Of a DNA stretch of 64,000 nucleotides, positions 54,680-62,128 are shown piece by piece. The position numbers and the translations under genes are program-made. The notes beneath the pieces were generated by a model. That model searched no databases and was not told the DNA's origin. It was given only the letters and a program-made list of their open reading frames with translations. The number at the start of each line of letters is the position of its first letter. Position 1 is the first letter of the stretch. Source of the stretch: Spirochaetota bacterium (lineage in GTDB: Bacteria; Spirochaetota; Spirochaetia; Treponematales; Rectinemataceae). Location: assembly GCA_026398595.1 (NCBI GenBank), contig JAPLSO010000051.1, positions 86,146-150,145 of the forward strand, given 5' to 3'.

Positions 54680-55024
54680 ATGAAGAAGCTTATCGCAATT
54701 ACCGCTTTCTTTATCGTCGTTCTGGCCGGCTGCAATCTATTGGGACCCCTGGTCAACCCGGTAATCGGAACCTGGGAGATCAGCGCATTGGGCATTACGA
54801 ATACTTCGGTGTTCAACGCCGATGGCACAAGTTCCGAAACAACGACCATTCTCGGAGTGGGGGTGGTGAAGACAGGAACCTGGAGTTCCGCCGATTCGAT
54901 TCTCACGACATCGTGGTCCGACTCTTCGGAGGGAAGCGATTTCTATACCTTCAATTCCGACAATTCAACCATGACCCTCGTGGCTACCTCGGGTGGGCTT
55001 TCACGGACCCTTACACGACAGTAG
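54680..55024 (+). CDS. Small lipocalin-like lipoprotein (114 aa)
   Basis: ATG 54680 (MKKLIAITAFFIVVLAGCNLL) with AAGGAAAA upstream. The lipobox VLAGC predicts lipidation. The mature part is short beta-strands: GTWEISALG, SVFNADGTSSETTT, GTWSSADSILTTSW, FYTFNSDNSTMTL. This is the pattern of small lipocalin-like stress lipoproteins. Exact family not recognised. Confidence 0.72.
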   Translation: MKKLIAITAFFIVVLAGCNLLGPLVNPVIGTWEISALGITNTSVFNADGTSSETTTILGVGVVKTGTWSSADSILTTSWSDSSEGSDFYTFNSDNSTMTLVATSGGLSRTLTRQ

Positions 55025-55039
55025 AAGAAGGAGGTTATC

Positions 55040-55198
55040 ATGAACTTGTTTCTGATCATCGCTTGCATCTTGCTGATTGGCTGGGTTGCGGGATTAGTCA
55101 CCAGTATCACTTTGGGCGGACTCATTCATATTGCACTTGCGCTAGCGATTATCCTGATAATCATTTGGCTTCTGAAAGCTGTATTCAAGCTGATTTGA
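55040..55198 (+). CDS. Lmo0937-type small membrane protein (52 aa)
   Basis: A 52-residue gene with a strong GAAGGAGG site 5 nt before ATG 55040. Two hydrophobic helices flank a short turn: FLIIACILLIGWVAGLV, then TSITLGGLIHIALALAIILII, ending WLLKAVFKLI. The GLV(T/S)S.TLGG.IH core is typical of the Lmo0937 family of tiny membrane proteins found with stress genes. It starts 15 nt after the preceding lipoprotein gene. Confidence 0.82.
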   Translation: MNLFLIIACILLIGWVAGLVTSITLGGLIHIALALAIILIIIWLLKAVFKLI

Positions 55199-55236
55199 CC
55201 CGTTCATCTGGTTATCGACTGTACACAGGTAAAGAG

Positions 55237-55264
55237 AAAAGGACCCTTTCGGGTCCTTTTCTTT
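55237..55264. terminator. Strong bidirectional terminator between convergent genes
   Basis: AAAAGGACCC (55237-55246), loop TTTC, GGGTCCTTTT (55251-55260), followed by CTTT. The stem ends in A's on one side and T's on the other, so it can serve both the plus-strand trio and the minus-strand DUF3494 cluster. Confidence 0.9.
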
Positions 55265-55278
55265 ACTGTTCACGGAGA

Positions 55279-56367
55279 TTAGAGGGCGGGCTTCGTAACC
55301 GCATTGGCATCCAGGGTGACGGCTGTCTGGGCCAGGGCCCTGCCGTTCATCACCGCGCCGGTCCGCATCACAATCTGCGTCTTGCACAGGATGATTCCCT
55401 TGAAGTTTGAAGTCGTTCCAAGGGAGGCCTGGCCCGCGACCTGCCAGAAGATATTCTCAGGTCTTGCGCCACCTGACAAGGTGACCATGACGCCATTGCT
55501 CACGGTAAGATCTTCGGCTATCTGAAAGATCCAGACATCATTGGCGCCGCCAGAGAGAGTGACATCAGTCGCTATCAGGACTCCGGAACCCCACTTGTAG
55601 AGGCCGGGGATAAGAGTGAGCCCGCTGACGTTTCCCGCTCCCATATTGACGAAATCGGGCGTCACCCGCTCCTCTGCATCGGTATATGCAATTTCCATGT
55701 CGCTGACGGCCCTGGTCAGATTGGATGGAGTAGGAACAGCCATGTCAGCGGCATACAAATTTCCGGTCACGAGACTCGATGTGGCAAATACATTCGTGGA
55801 ATCAAGCGTTTCGGAAAAACCGGTCAGGAAGCTCTGCGCGGCCGGACTGACTCCGATATTTCCCGTGATTGCCGTAGTTCCTGTGGTTGAGACAGCCGAT
55901 TTTGCCAGGATGACAAAATTGCCCGCGGTTCCGAGGGCCACAGAGGCGGGGCTAACCGCCGATGTCGTGCCGGTTGTGAAGGACCAGACGAAGCTGGCGG
56001 CCAGAGGGTTGGCCAGCATATCCTGGGCTCCGGTGGTGATCGTGGCAGTATAGACCGTGTTGCCTGCGAATGTTCCGGCAGGACTGAAAGTCGCCGTTGT
56101 ACCGAGATCATTCAGAGTCACGGTGCCGGCAATTGCCGTTGCGGAAGGACCCGTCAAGGTAAATGTGGTGGCGTTGATGGTTGCCGCGGTCATTTCCTTG
56201 CTGAAAGTGGCGATGATAAGCGAATTGAGAGGCACGCCTGTAGCTGCATCCTCCGGAGATGCGGAACCTACAGTAGGCGCGGTGAGGTTATTGACAGGTG
56301 ATGCGCACCCGACCATGAAGCCGGTGAAAAGCACTGCGATAAAACAGGCTTTGATAAAATTCTTCAT
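55279..56367 (-). CDS. DUF3494 ice-binding-like lipoprotein with SbsA Ig domain (copy 1)
   Basis: 362 residues. The lipobox is GFMVGC. An SbsA-type Ig domain follows (TAPTVGSASPEDAATGVPLNSLIIATFSKEM ... YTATITTGAQDMLANPL). The DUF3494 domain fills the rest: LGTAGNFVILAKSAVSTTGTTAITGNIGVSPA, FATSSLVTGNLYAADMAVPTPSNL, DVWIFQIAEDLTVSNGVMVTLSGG, ENIFWQVAGQASLGTTSNFKGIIL, and ALAQTAVTLDANAVTKP. This is a right-handed beta-solenoid family that includes ice-binding proteins and adhesins. The start is MKNFIKACF with AAGGAAGG. Last gene of the minus-strand cluster. Confidence 0.88.
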   Translation of the reverse strand: MKNFIKACFIAVLFTGFMVGCASPVNNLTAPTVGSASPEDAATGVPLNSLIIATFSKEMTAATINATTFTLTGPSATAIAGTVTLNDLGTTATFSPAGTFAGNTVYTATITTGAQDMLANPLAASFVWSFTTGTTSAVSPASVALGTAGNFVILAKSAVSTTGTTAITGNIGVSPAAQSFLTGFSETLDSTNVFATSSLVTGNLYAADMAVPTPSNLTRAVSDMEIAYTDAEERVTPDFVNMGAGNVSGLTLIPGLYKWGSGVLIATDVTLSGGANDVWIFQIAEDLTVSNGVMVTLSGGARPENIFWQVAGQASLGTTSNFKGIILCKTQIVMRTGAVMNGRALAQTAVTLDANAVTKPAL

Positions 56368-56389
56368 TTGTCCTTCCTTGATCAGTGAG

Positions 56390-56455
56390 GCTTTGCGGCG
56401 ATGTAGCTGTAGATGGCCATACACTTGGCGTCATTGGCAGGTACTTTAGGATCAT
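56390..56455 (-). promoter_or_regulatory. 66-nt leader element, copy A
   Basis: A 66-nt segment 22 nt before the start of DUF3494 copy 1 matches 62 of 66 bases with 60802-60867, which lies 23 nt before DUF3494 copy 3. It is conserved in sequence, orientation and distance to the start codon. It could be an RNA regulatory element, a protein-binding site, or the remnant of a short coding sequence (both copies can encode MAIYSYIAAK). Confidence 0.6.
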
Positions 56456-56473
56456 CCGTGAGTCAGAACTGAA

Positions 56474-56923
56474 TCAGTCGGCTGGAGCCCGCATATCCTC
56501 GAGCCAGTCCACCAAAGCCAATTGCTGGCCTGAAGTCAGTCCCTTTAATTTCTTTATGCAATTACCACGGTCGACATGGTGCTGCAGAAAAATGCTGTCG
56601 ACCTCCTTGATGGCGTCATCAAGTACTGCGCCGAAGATACCCTCGGCGAAATCGTAGATTTTGTACAAGGCGGCTCCGTTCAACAGGCTCAGTTCATCGA
56701 GGCTGAACAGATCGCTGAGCGTACGCCGCTCTATCCTCATGAACACATCATAGCGATCCATGATGCGCGTGATGGTTACGCTTTGCCCTTCGTTCTTTCT
56801 GCTGTCGTCGTTTTTCCGGTGCATGTATTTCGAGAGAAGCGCACCGAGCTTTTCGTTGATATAGATGGTTGAGCGCTTTGTCTCGCGCTCGCGTTTCGAT
56901 AGTCTCATTTTTTTGATCATCAT
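56474..56923 (-). CDS. Protein of unknown function (149 aa) in the DUF3494 cluster
   Basis: AGGAGG lies just before ATG-ATG at 56923/56920. The N-terminus is basic (KKMRLSKRERETKRSTIYINEKLGALLSKYM), then mainly helical and acidic (LVDWLEDMRAPAD at the end). The basic head followed by a beta-like STIYI strand resembles ribbon-helix-helix DNA-binding proteins, but the match is too weak to claim. It may be a regulator of the cluster (inference). Confidence 0.6.
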   Translation of the reverse strand: MMIKKMRLSKRERETKRSTIYINEKLGALLSKYMHRKNDDSRKNEGQSVTITRIMDRYDVFMRIERRTLSDLFSLDELSLLNGAALYKIYDFAEGIFGAVLDDAIKEVDSIFLQHHVDRGNCIKKLKGLTSGQQLALVDWLEDMRAPAD

Positions 56924-56935
56924 TCCTCCTGTGGA

Positions 56936-57451
56936 CTAGAGTTTGAAGATCAGACCGACGCTTCCAAACCCGGTTCCACCAGGATTATTCTCGAAATAAC
57001 GAACGTAGATGACTGAGGAGTAAAGCGCGAGATTTGGCTTAATATAGTATGCTAGCCCCCCGCTGTTGCCTACCCCGATGCCAAAATGAGAACCTGCACC
57101 AATACCCAATCCAAGGCCATAATAGAAATCGAAATTCTTTATCCATCGAGGGATATCGGGAATGAAGCCAAGGCTTAGGTGGGCTGTGGCGAGGCCAGCG
57201 ACGATGTAATTGGTGCTGTAGATAAAACCTACTCCGCCCCTGAGCGCGACGCCGAAGGTGATGGGAACGGCATCGGCGATATTGACGCGGGCGAACATAT
57301 ATTCAACGCTTGCCCCGATACCGTAATCCCAGCCGAAGTTGACGCCGGCGGCAACTGCCAAGTCTCCCTTGTCCATGTTGACGGGTATCTGGGCATAAGC
57401 GGCGCCGCCCGCCAGGCAGACCAGCAACAGTACGATCAATAACTTTTTCAT
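56936..57451 (-). CDS. Small outer-membrane beta-barrel-like protein (171 aa)
   Basis: The signal peptide is MKKLLIVLLLVCLAGGAAYAQ. Alternating Gly/aromatic strands follow (LAVAAGVNFGWDYGIGASVEYMF; FDFYYGLGLGIGAGSHFGIGVG) and the C-terminal strand ends in ...SVGLIFKL, as in 8-stranded OmpX/OmpW-like barrels. Located after csbD on the minus strand. Confidence 0.75.
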   Translation of the reverse strand: MKKLLIVLLLVCLAGGAAYAQIPVNMDKGDLAVAAGVNFGWDYGIGASVEYMFARVNIADAVPITFGVALRGGVGFIYSTNYIVAGLATAHLSLGFIPDIPRWIKNFDFYYGLGLGIGAGSHFGIGVGNSGGLAYYIKPNLALYSSVIYVRYFENNPGGTGFGSVGLIFKL

Positions 57452-57579
57452 GTTTTCTCCTTTTTAAGCGCATGCACCTTTTTGGCACATCGTTTTACCT
57501 TGTTCAAATTCTCGCCTCAGAGACAAGGCTTGACCGGTCCTTGCATCATCGGCCCCGGCCCTGCCCTATTTACTTTATG

Positions 57580-57969
57580 CTACTTTACGGAACCTTTGGC
57601 CTTGTCGATGGCTTTCTGGGCATTTTCCTTGATTGCCTGGATAGTCTCCTCGACAACTTCCTTTGCCCTACCGTCCGCCTGGTTGACCTTCCCTTCATCG
57701 CGAAGATCCTTGTTATCCGCCAGCACTCCCGCGGCTTCCTTGATCCGACCTTTCAGGATATCCAGCTTTCCATTCATGTCTGCAATTCGCTTCTCTCCGA
57801 CACTCTCCCGGGTTTCTTCCTTGATCTTCCGCACAGTGTCTTTAACAGCTTTTTCCGCCTTGCCGGCAACCTGGTCAGCCTTGCCTTCATTACGAAGCTC
57901 TTCATTGTTGGCCAGCGCCCCTACGGCTTCCTTGATTCTTCCTACCGTGATATCGATTATTCCATTCAT
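57580..57969 (-). CDS. Tandem CsbD-like stress protein
   Basis: 129 residues containing two CsbD-like units: GRIKEAVGALANNEELRNEGKADQVAGKAEKAVKD and GRIKEAAGVLADNKDLRDEGKVNQADGRAKEVVEE. CsbD proteins are small, charged, helical and induced by general stress in many bacteria; their biochemical role is unknown. A double-unit form is less common than the single-unit one. The start is MNGIIDITVG with AGGAGG upstream. The stretch 57452-57579 downstream has no gene. Confidence 0.88.
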   Translation of the reverse strand: MNGIIDITVGRIKEAVGALANNEELRNEGKADQVAGKAEKAVKDTVRKIKEETRESVGEKRIADMNGKLDILKGRIKEAAGVLADNKDLRDEGKVNQADGRAKEVVEETIQAIKENAQKAIDKAKGSVK

Positions 57970-57997
57970 TTTGATCCTCCTAGTGGATCCGTCCGAT

Positions 57998-58525
57998 CTA
58001 GAAACTGTAGAGCAGTGAAACACCCAGCTTGCCGTATGGGTTCATGAACGCATCGGCGATCGAGGCGCGGGTGAACGCTATTTCGCTCACCCAATTCAAG
58101 CCAAGCAGAAATGGTCCGATCACGACATCGCCCGTTAGGCGAAGATTGGCCCCCGTCCTGAAGAACTGCGTCGCGCCGTTGCCGAATTCGAGGCCGAAAT
58201 CGGGTCCGATTCCAACGCCCGCATGGGCGATGCTCAGGCTGAGGCCAAGACCGGCGTCCAGAAGGATATCGATATGGTGCGGCAGATTCACGTCGCCAGG
58301 TGTATAGAGCCCGATGGCGCTTCCCCAGAACGGATCGATTATAGACCGCGCTTCACCGCCAAAGGCGAAGTCAGCCATATTGAGACCCGCGGTATCGAGT
58401 GCCACAACATCGACAGGCCTCACGAGGCTTGCGTAATAGACATCCATGCCGCCGTAGAGTCCGTCAGCGAAGGCGCCGAGCGGCAGGAGCATACAGAACA
58501 GTGCTGCGACTAGGTTTTTTTTCAT
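57998..58525 (-). CDS. Small outer-membrane beta-barrel-like protein (175 aa)
   Basis: Signal peptide MKKNLVAALFCMLLPLGAFADG. Gly-rich strands follow (AGLGLSLSIAHAGVGIGPDFGLEFG; LTGDVVIGPFLLGLNWVSEIAF) and the last strand ends in aromatic Phe (LGVSLLYSF), typical of outer-membrane barrels. Its ATG overlaps the stop of DUF3494 copy 2 by 4 nt, so the barrel and the surface lipoprotein are made together. Confidence 0.75.
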   Translation of the reverse strand: MKKNLVAALFCMLLPLGAFADGLYGGMDVYYASLVRPVDVVALDTAGLNMADFAFGGEARSIIDPFWGSAIGLYTPGDVNLPHHIDILLDAGLGLSLSIAHAGVGIGPDFGLEFGNGATQFFRTGANLRLTGDVVIGPFLLGLNWVSEIAFTRASIADAFMNPYGKLGVSLLYSF

Positions 58526-59607
58526 AAGGTAGCCTCGGTGACAGCATTGGAATCCATCGTCACTGCGGTTTGGGCCAAGGCTCTTCCGCTCAAGACTGCA
58601 CCGGTCTGCATTACAATCTGGGTCTGGCACAGGATGACACCCTTGAAGCTAGCTGTCGTTCCCAGTGAGGTCTGACCAGCGACCTGCCAGAAGATATTCT
58701 TGGGCATCGCGCCACCTGAGAGGGTGACGATTACGCCGTTGCCGATGGTGAGATCACCCGCAACCTGGAAGATCCAGACATCATTCGCCGCGCCTGAGAT
58801 AGTGAAAGCCGAGGTTGCCTGGAGCGATGTGCCCCAGTTGTAGAGGCCGGGAGTCAGGGTCAAGCCGGTTATGTCTCCCGCTCCCAGGTTCGTGAAATCG
58901 GGAGTCACCCGCCCCGCCGCATTGGTATACGCAATCTGCATATCGCCGACCGCCGTCGTCAGATTGGAGGCGGTAGGAACCGCCATGTCGGCGGCATACA
59001 GCTTCCCTGTCACGAGGCTTGAGGTCGCAAATACATTTGTGGCATCAAGTGTTTCGGAAAAGCCGGTCAGGAAGCTCTGCGCGGCCGGACTGACTCCGAT
59101 ATTCCCCGTTATTGCCGTTGTCCCCGTAGTTGAAATCGCCGTTTTTGCCAGGATCGCATAATCTCCAGCCAATCCAAGGGCTACAGGCGCGGGGCCTAAC
59201 GCCGCAGTTGCGCCGGCAGTGAAGTTCCAGATATAGCTGCTCGTCAGGGCATTGCCGGCGAGATCCTTGGCTCCAACAGTGATAGTGGCGGTATAGGAAG
59301 TGCTGTACGCGAGATTGGCTGCGGGAGTGAAGGTCGCCATAGTACCGGCATCATTCAAGACCACGGCTCCCGCAACAGGCGCTACGCCTGCCAAGGTGAA
59401 GGTCGCATCGGTAATGGTCTCGGAATCCATCGCCTCGCTGAAGGTGGCGGTAACTACTCCACCGACGGCTACATCCGTTGCGACATTGGCCGGAACAACA
59501 GAACTAACAGTCGGCGCCGTGACGTCGATGACAACCGGTGAGGTACATCCGGCAATCGCCGCGACCATCAGGCCTGCGATAAGTAAACGTGCAATATATT
59601 TCTTCAT
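58522..59607 (-). CDS. DUF3494 ice-binding-like lipoprotein with SbsA Ig domain (copy 2)
   Basis: 361 residues. Start MKKYIARLLIAGLMVAAIAGC gives a lipobox (AIAGC); GAGGAGAG lies upstream. Same layout as copy 1: an Ig domain (TAPTVSSVVPANVATDVAVGGVVTATFSEAM) then DUF3494. The stretch TTGTTAITGNIGVSPAAQSFLTGFSETLD is identical to copy 1 and the DNA there is nearly so, which suggests recent duplication or gene conversion. Translationally coupled to the following barrel gene. Confidence 0.88.
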   Translation of the reverse strand: MKKYIARLLIAGLMVAAIAGCTSPVVIDVTAPTVSSVVPANVATDVAVGGVVTATFSEAMDSETITDATFTLAGVAPVAGAVVLNDAGTMATFTPAANLAYSTSYTATITVGAKDLAGNALTSSYIWNFTAGATAALGPAPVALGLAGDYAILAKTAISTTGTTAITGNIGVSPAAQSFLTGFSETLDATNVFATSSLVTGKLYAADMAVPTASNLTTAVGDMQIAYTNAAGRVTPDFTNLGAGDITGLTLTPGLYNWGTSLQATSAFTISGAANDVWIFQVAGDLTIGNGVIVTLSGGAMPKNIFWQVAGQTSLGTTASFKGVILCQTQIVMQTGAVLSGRALAQTAVTMDSNAVTEATL

Positions 59608-59647
59608 GAAGATTCTCTCCTCATCAAAATGCCTTGCGGTGATGTTT

Positions 59648-59682
59648 CTGCCGATCGCCGCCAATACGACGGCAATCGGCAG
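59648..59682 (-). other. Stable hairpin upstream of DUF3494 copy 2
   Basis: CTGCCGATCGCCG (59648-59660) faces CGGCAATCGGCAG (59670-59682), 13 pairs with one G-T. It lies between the stop of copy 3 and the start of copy 2, about 40 nt before the latter. No T-run follows, so an RNA stability or processing element is more likely than a terminator. Confidence 0.6.
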
Positions 59683-59692
59683 GAACCCCTTT

Positions 59693-60778
59693 TTAGAGTG
59701 AAGGCTTCGTGACGGCGTTGGCGTCCAGAGTAATCGCGGTCTGGGCAAGCGCTCTGCCGTTGAAAACCGCACCGGTACGCATCACTATCGCCGTCTGGCA
59801 CAGGACGATTCCCTTGAAGTCGACCGTGGTTTCAAGCGTCGTCTGGCCGGAAACCTGCCAGAAGATATTCTTGGCCAAGGCGCCACCTGACAAAGTGATC
59901 ATGGCGCCGCTGCTTACGGTAAGGTCCTGCGCAATCTGGAAAATCCAGACATCGGTCGCGCTGCCCGAAAGGGTGACACCCGTCGTTATCAGAAGTCCGG
60001 TACCCCATTTATAGAGACCGGGAACAAGGGTAAGCCCGCTGACATCGCCAGCTCCAAGTTCGGTAAAGGCCGGCAAGGTCCTCCCCGCGGCATCGGTAAA
60101 CGCGGTTTCCATGTCGCTGATGGCCGTAGTCATCTTGGTCGGAGTAGGCGGCGTCATGTCGGCCGTGTAGAGGCTACCGGTAACGATACTTGCGGTCGCG
60201 AACTGGTTCGAGGCATCAAGCGACTGCGAGAAACCGGTTAAGTAGGTCGTGGCCGCCGGGCTGATTCCGAGATCTCCTACGATGGTCGTCGCCCCAGTCG
60301 TCGAGATTCCCGTTTTTGCCAGAAGGACGAAATCTCCGGCTGTCCTTAGGTTTACTGGAGCCGGGCTGGCCGTCTCCAGGGCACTGGTCGTAAAGGTCCA
60401 CACATAGGCAGCGGCAAGCGCATTGCCTTCCATGTCTTGGGCTCCGGTCGTGATCGTGGCCGTGTAGACCGTGTTGTTTGCCAGATTGGCCGACGGTGTG
60501 AAAATCACGGTGGTTCCGGCGGGATTCAAAGTGACGGTGCCGGCGGCGGCGGTCGTTCCGACTACGGTGAAGCTCGTCGAGGTGATCGTCGCGGGGTTCA
60601 TCGCCTCGCTGAAGGTGGCTGTTATGTATCCGTTGATTGGTACAGCTACGGATGTAGTAAGGGGAATCACTGAAGTCACGGTGGGGGCTGTCGTGTCCCC
60701 GACCACGGGCTGTGCGCAACTGGTAATGATCCCGACGGAGAGCATGGTTAAAAAGCCTATTAGGATAAATTTTTTCAT
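59693..60778 (-). CDS. DUF3494 ice-binding-like lipoprotein with SbsA Ig domain (copy 3)
   Basis: 361 residues. The lipobox is IITSC after MKKFILIGFLTMLSVG. Ig domain (TAPTVTSVIPLTTSVAVPINGYITATFSEAM) then DUF3494 (AGDFVLLAKTGISTTGATTIVGDLGISPAATTYLTGFSQSLDASNQFATASIVTGSLYTADM). It is more diverged than copies 1 and 2 are from each other. GAGGAG precedes ATG 60778. First gene of the minus-strand cluster, preceded by the 66-nt leader copy B, which is in frame with it. Confidence 0.88.
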   Translation of the reverse strand: MKKFILIGFLTMLSVGIITSCAQPVVGDTTAPTVTSVIPLTTSVAVPINGYITATFSEAMNPATITSTSFTVVGTTAAAGTVTLNPAGTTVIFTPSANLANNTVYTATITTGAQDMEGNALAAAYVWTFTTSALETASPAPVNLRTAGDFVLLAKTGISTTGATTIVGDLGISPAATTYLTGFSQSLDASNQFATASIVTGSLYTADMTPPTPTKMTTAISDMETAFTDAAGRTLPAFTELGAGDVSGLTLVPGLYKWGTGLLITTGVTLSGSATDVWIFQIAQDLTVSSGAMITLSGGALAKNIFWQVSGQTTLETTVDFKGIVLCQTAIVMRTGAVFNGRALAQTAITLDANAVTKPSL

Positions 60779-60801
60779 GAGTTTTTTCTCCTCATTGAAA
60801 C

Positions 60802-60867
60802 GCTTTGCGGCTATGTAGCTGTAGATGGCCATACCCTTGGCGTCATCGGCAGGTACTTTAGGATGAT
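60802..60867 (-). promoter_or_regulatory. 66-nt leader element, copy B
   Basis: Second copy of the leader at 56390-56455, with 4 differences, ending 23 nt before DUF3494 copy 3. Parts of it (CCGCAA[A/G]GC just before the ribosome site) are also recognisable before copy 2, which suggests all three genes share a leader-derived signal. Confidence 0.6.
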
Positions 60868-61321
60868 ACTCAGGCGCGGAGTAGTGCTTGCCTCCATTCA
60901 GAATCCGCACCAATCAAGAAATTTATTGGGATGAGGTATATTCGTAATGCTTTGTATTAAGACAAATTGCAGGTCTTTAAATCTGTCCCAAAAAGTCTTT
61001 GTCGTTGTAGCAATACGGCTCGGAGGCATAGCCAAGCTCGATCACTCTTGGGGTTTCGCAGACATTCCCTACACCCCGATTGCCATCACCTGAAGGTCTT
61101 TCGCTGACAGAACGGTTCATAGTCGATTTTTCTATTTTTCCCGAATTCTCGTTCACACAGACATCCTTACCGGAAGATCGAGGGCTTCTAGAGTGTAGCC
61201 GCCCCACGTCGCCTTCCTGTAAGTATAAGGTACGCGATCTTCCCGGAACCATCTGTGCGACAGGACACATAGTCATACACCTTCCTCTGGGGGATCTTTT
61301 ATGCGGTATATGAATGCAATA

Positions 61322-61349
61322 TTGACAAGGGTCCCCCAATTGATAGAAT
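61322..61349 (+). promoter_or_regulatory. Predicted promoter of the Crp/Fnr-like gene
   Basis: Perfect TTGACA (61322-61327), 16-nt spacer, TAGAAT (61344-61349), followed by about 30 nt to ATG 61385 with AAGGAGG. A conventional leadered promoter, unlike the leaderless set. Confidence 0.65.
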
Positions 61350-61384
61350 CAACGGTGCATCATCACGTGTGGAAGGAGGTGCAA

Positions 61385-62122
61385 ATGGCTATCCTGAACA
61401 GTCCGCCTTACCCGCCTAATCCGCGGCAGAATCACCTGCTTGCGGCCCTTCCCGGCGACGAATACGAGAGCCTGCTTCCCCATCTCGAACGCGTTCACTT
61501 GCCTCTCGGGCAAATTTTAACCGAGTCCGGGGATTTATCGAATTTTATCTATTTCCCCACGACGGCGATCGTGTCTTTGCTGAATGTGCTCGAGAACGGC
61601 TCAACCGCGGAAATTTCCGTAGTCGGCCGCGAGGGCGTCGTAGGTATAGCCCTTTTCATGGGCGGGGCGTCAATGCTGAGCCGCGCATTGGTCCAGAGCG
61701 AAGGTTCCGCGTATCGCATGCGCGGCGATCTGCTCAAGCAGGAATTCAACCGCGATCCGGCCATGCAGCATCTTTTCATGCGGTATATCATGGCTCTGCT
61801 AGCCCAGATGGCCCAGACCGCCATCTGCAACCGACACCACAGCATCGACCAGCAGCTCTGCCGTTGGCTTCTTCTGAGTGTTGATCGACTGTCGGGGAAT
61901 GTGCTCAATATGACCCAGGAGCTGATCGCAGATATGTTGGGGGTTCGGCGTGAGGGCGTGACCGAAGCCGCTGGGAAACTCCAGGATGCAGGCTTGATAA
62001 GCTACAGCCGAGGATGCCTTAGCATTCTGGACAGACCAGGTCTGGAGGCACGCGTATGCGAATGCTACAAGGTAGTAAGGGAAGAGTTTCTCCGCCTCCT
62101 TCCCGATGTAATCGCCGTTTGA
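61385..62122 (+). CDS. Crp/Fnr-family transcription regulator
   Basis: 245 residues. The N-terminal cyclic-nucleotide-binding-like barrel (LPGDEYESLLPHLERVHLPLGQILTESGD...STAEISVVGREGVVG) lacks the FNR Cys cluster and the usual cAMP-binding Arg-Ser pair, so the ligand is unclear. The C-terminal winged helix is MTQELIADMLGVRREGVTEAAGKLQDAGLISYSRG. ATG 61385 is fixed by AAGGAGG; an earlier ATG at 61301 is unsupported. It is divergent from the DUF3494 cluster and is the obvious candidate regulator (inference). Confidence 0.88.
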   Translation: MAILNSPPYPPNPRQNHLLAALPGDEYESLLPHLERVHLPLGQILTESGDLSNFIYFPTTAIVSLLNVLENGSTAEISVVGREGVVGIALFMGGASMLSRALVQSEGSAYRMRGDLLKQEFNRDPAMQHLFMRYIMALLAQMAQTAICNRHHSIDQQLCRWLLLSVDRLSGNVLNMTQELIADMLGVRREGVTEAAGKLQDAGLISYSRGCLSILDRPGLEARVCECYKVVREEFLRLLPDVIAV

Positions 62123-62128
62123 ACAGTC

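Larger units (their letters stand above)
60779..61384. other. Intergenic control region between the DUF3494 cluster and crp-like gene
   Basis: About 600 nt without a convincing gene; a 120-codon minus-strand frame at 60977-61339 has no family look and no ribosome site. It contains leader copy B near its left end, an AT-rich stretch at 60915-60990 where the cluster's promoter probably lies (minus-strand TTGTCT with AATATA 17 nt later is a weak candidate), and the crp-like promoter at its right end. Confidence 0.5.

Noticed and set aside
55279..60778. The DUF3494 genes as certain antifreeze proteins
   Set aside because: The family also includes adhesins and proteins of non-cold organisms; sequence alone does not prove ice binding.
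60802..60867. Leader element as a c-di-GMP (GEMM) riboswitch
   Set aside because: GCAAAGC resembles part of the GEMM core, but the GGCAAACC-like part and the tetraloop/receptor layout are not present. Kept only as an unnamed element.
60977..61339. 120-codon minus-strand frame between the DUF3494 cluster and the Crp-like gene
   Set aside because: No ribosome site, no recognisable domain, and it overlaps the crp-like promoter.
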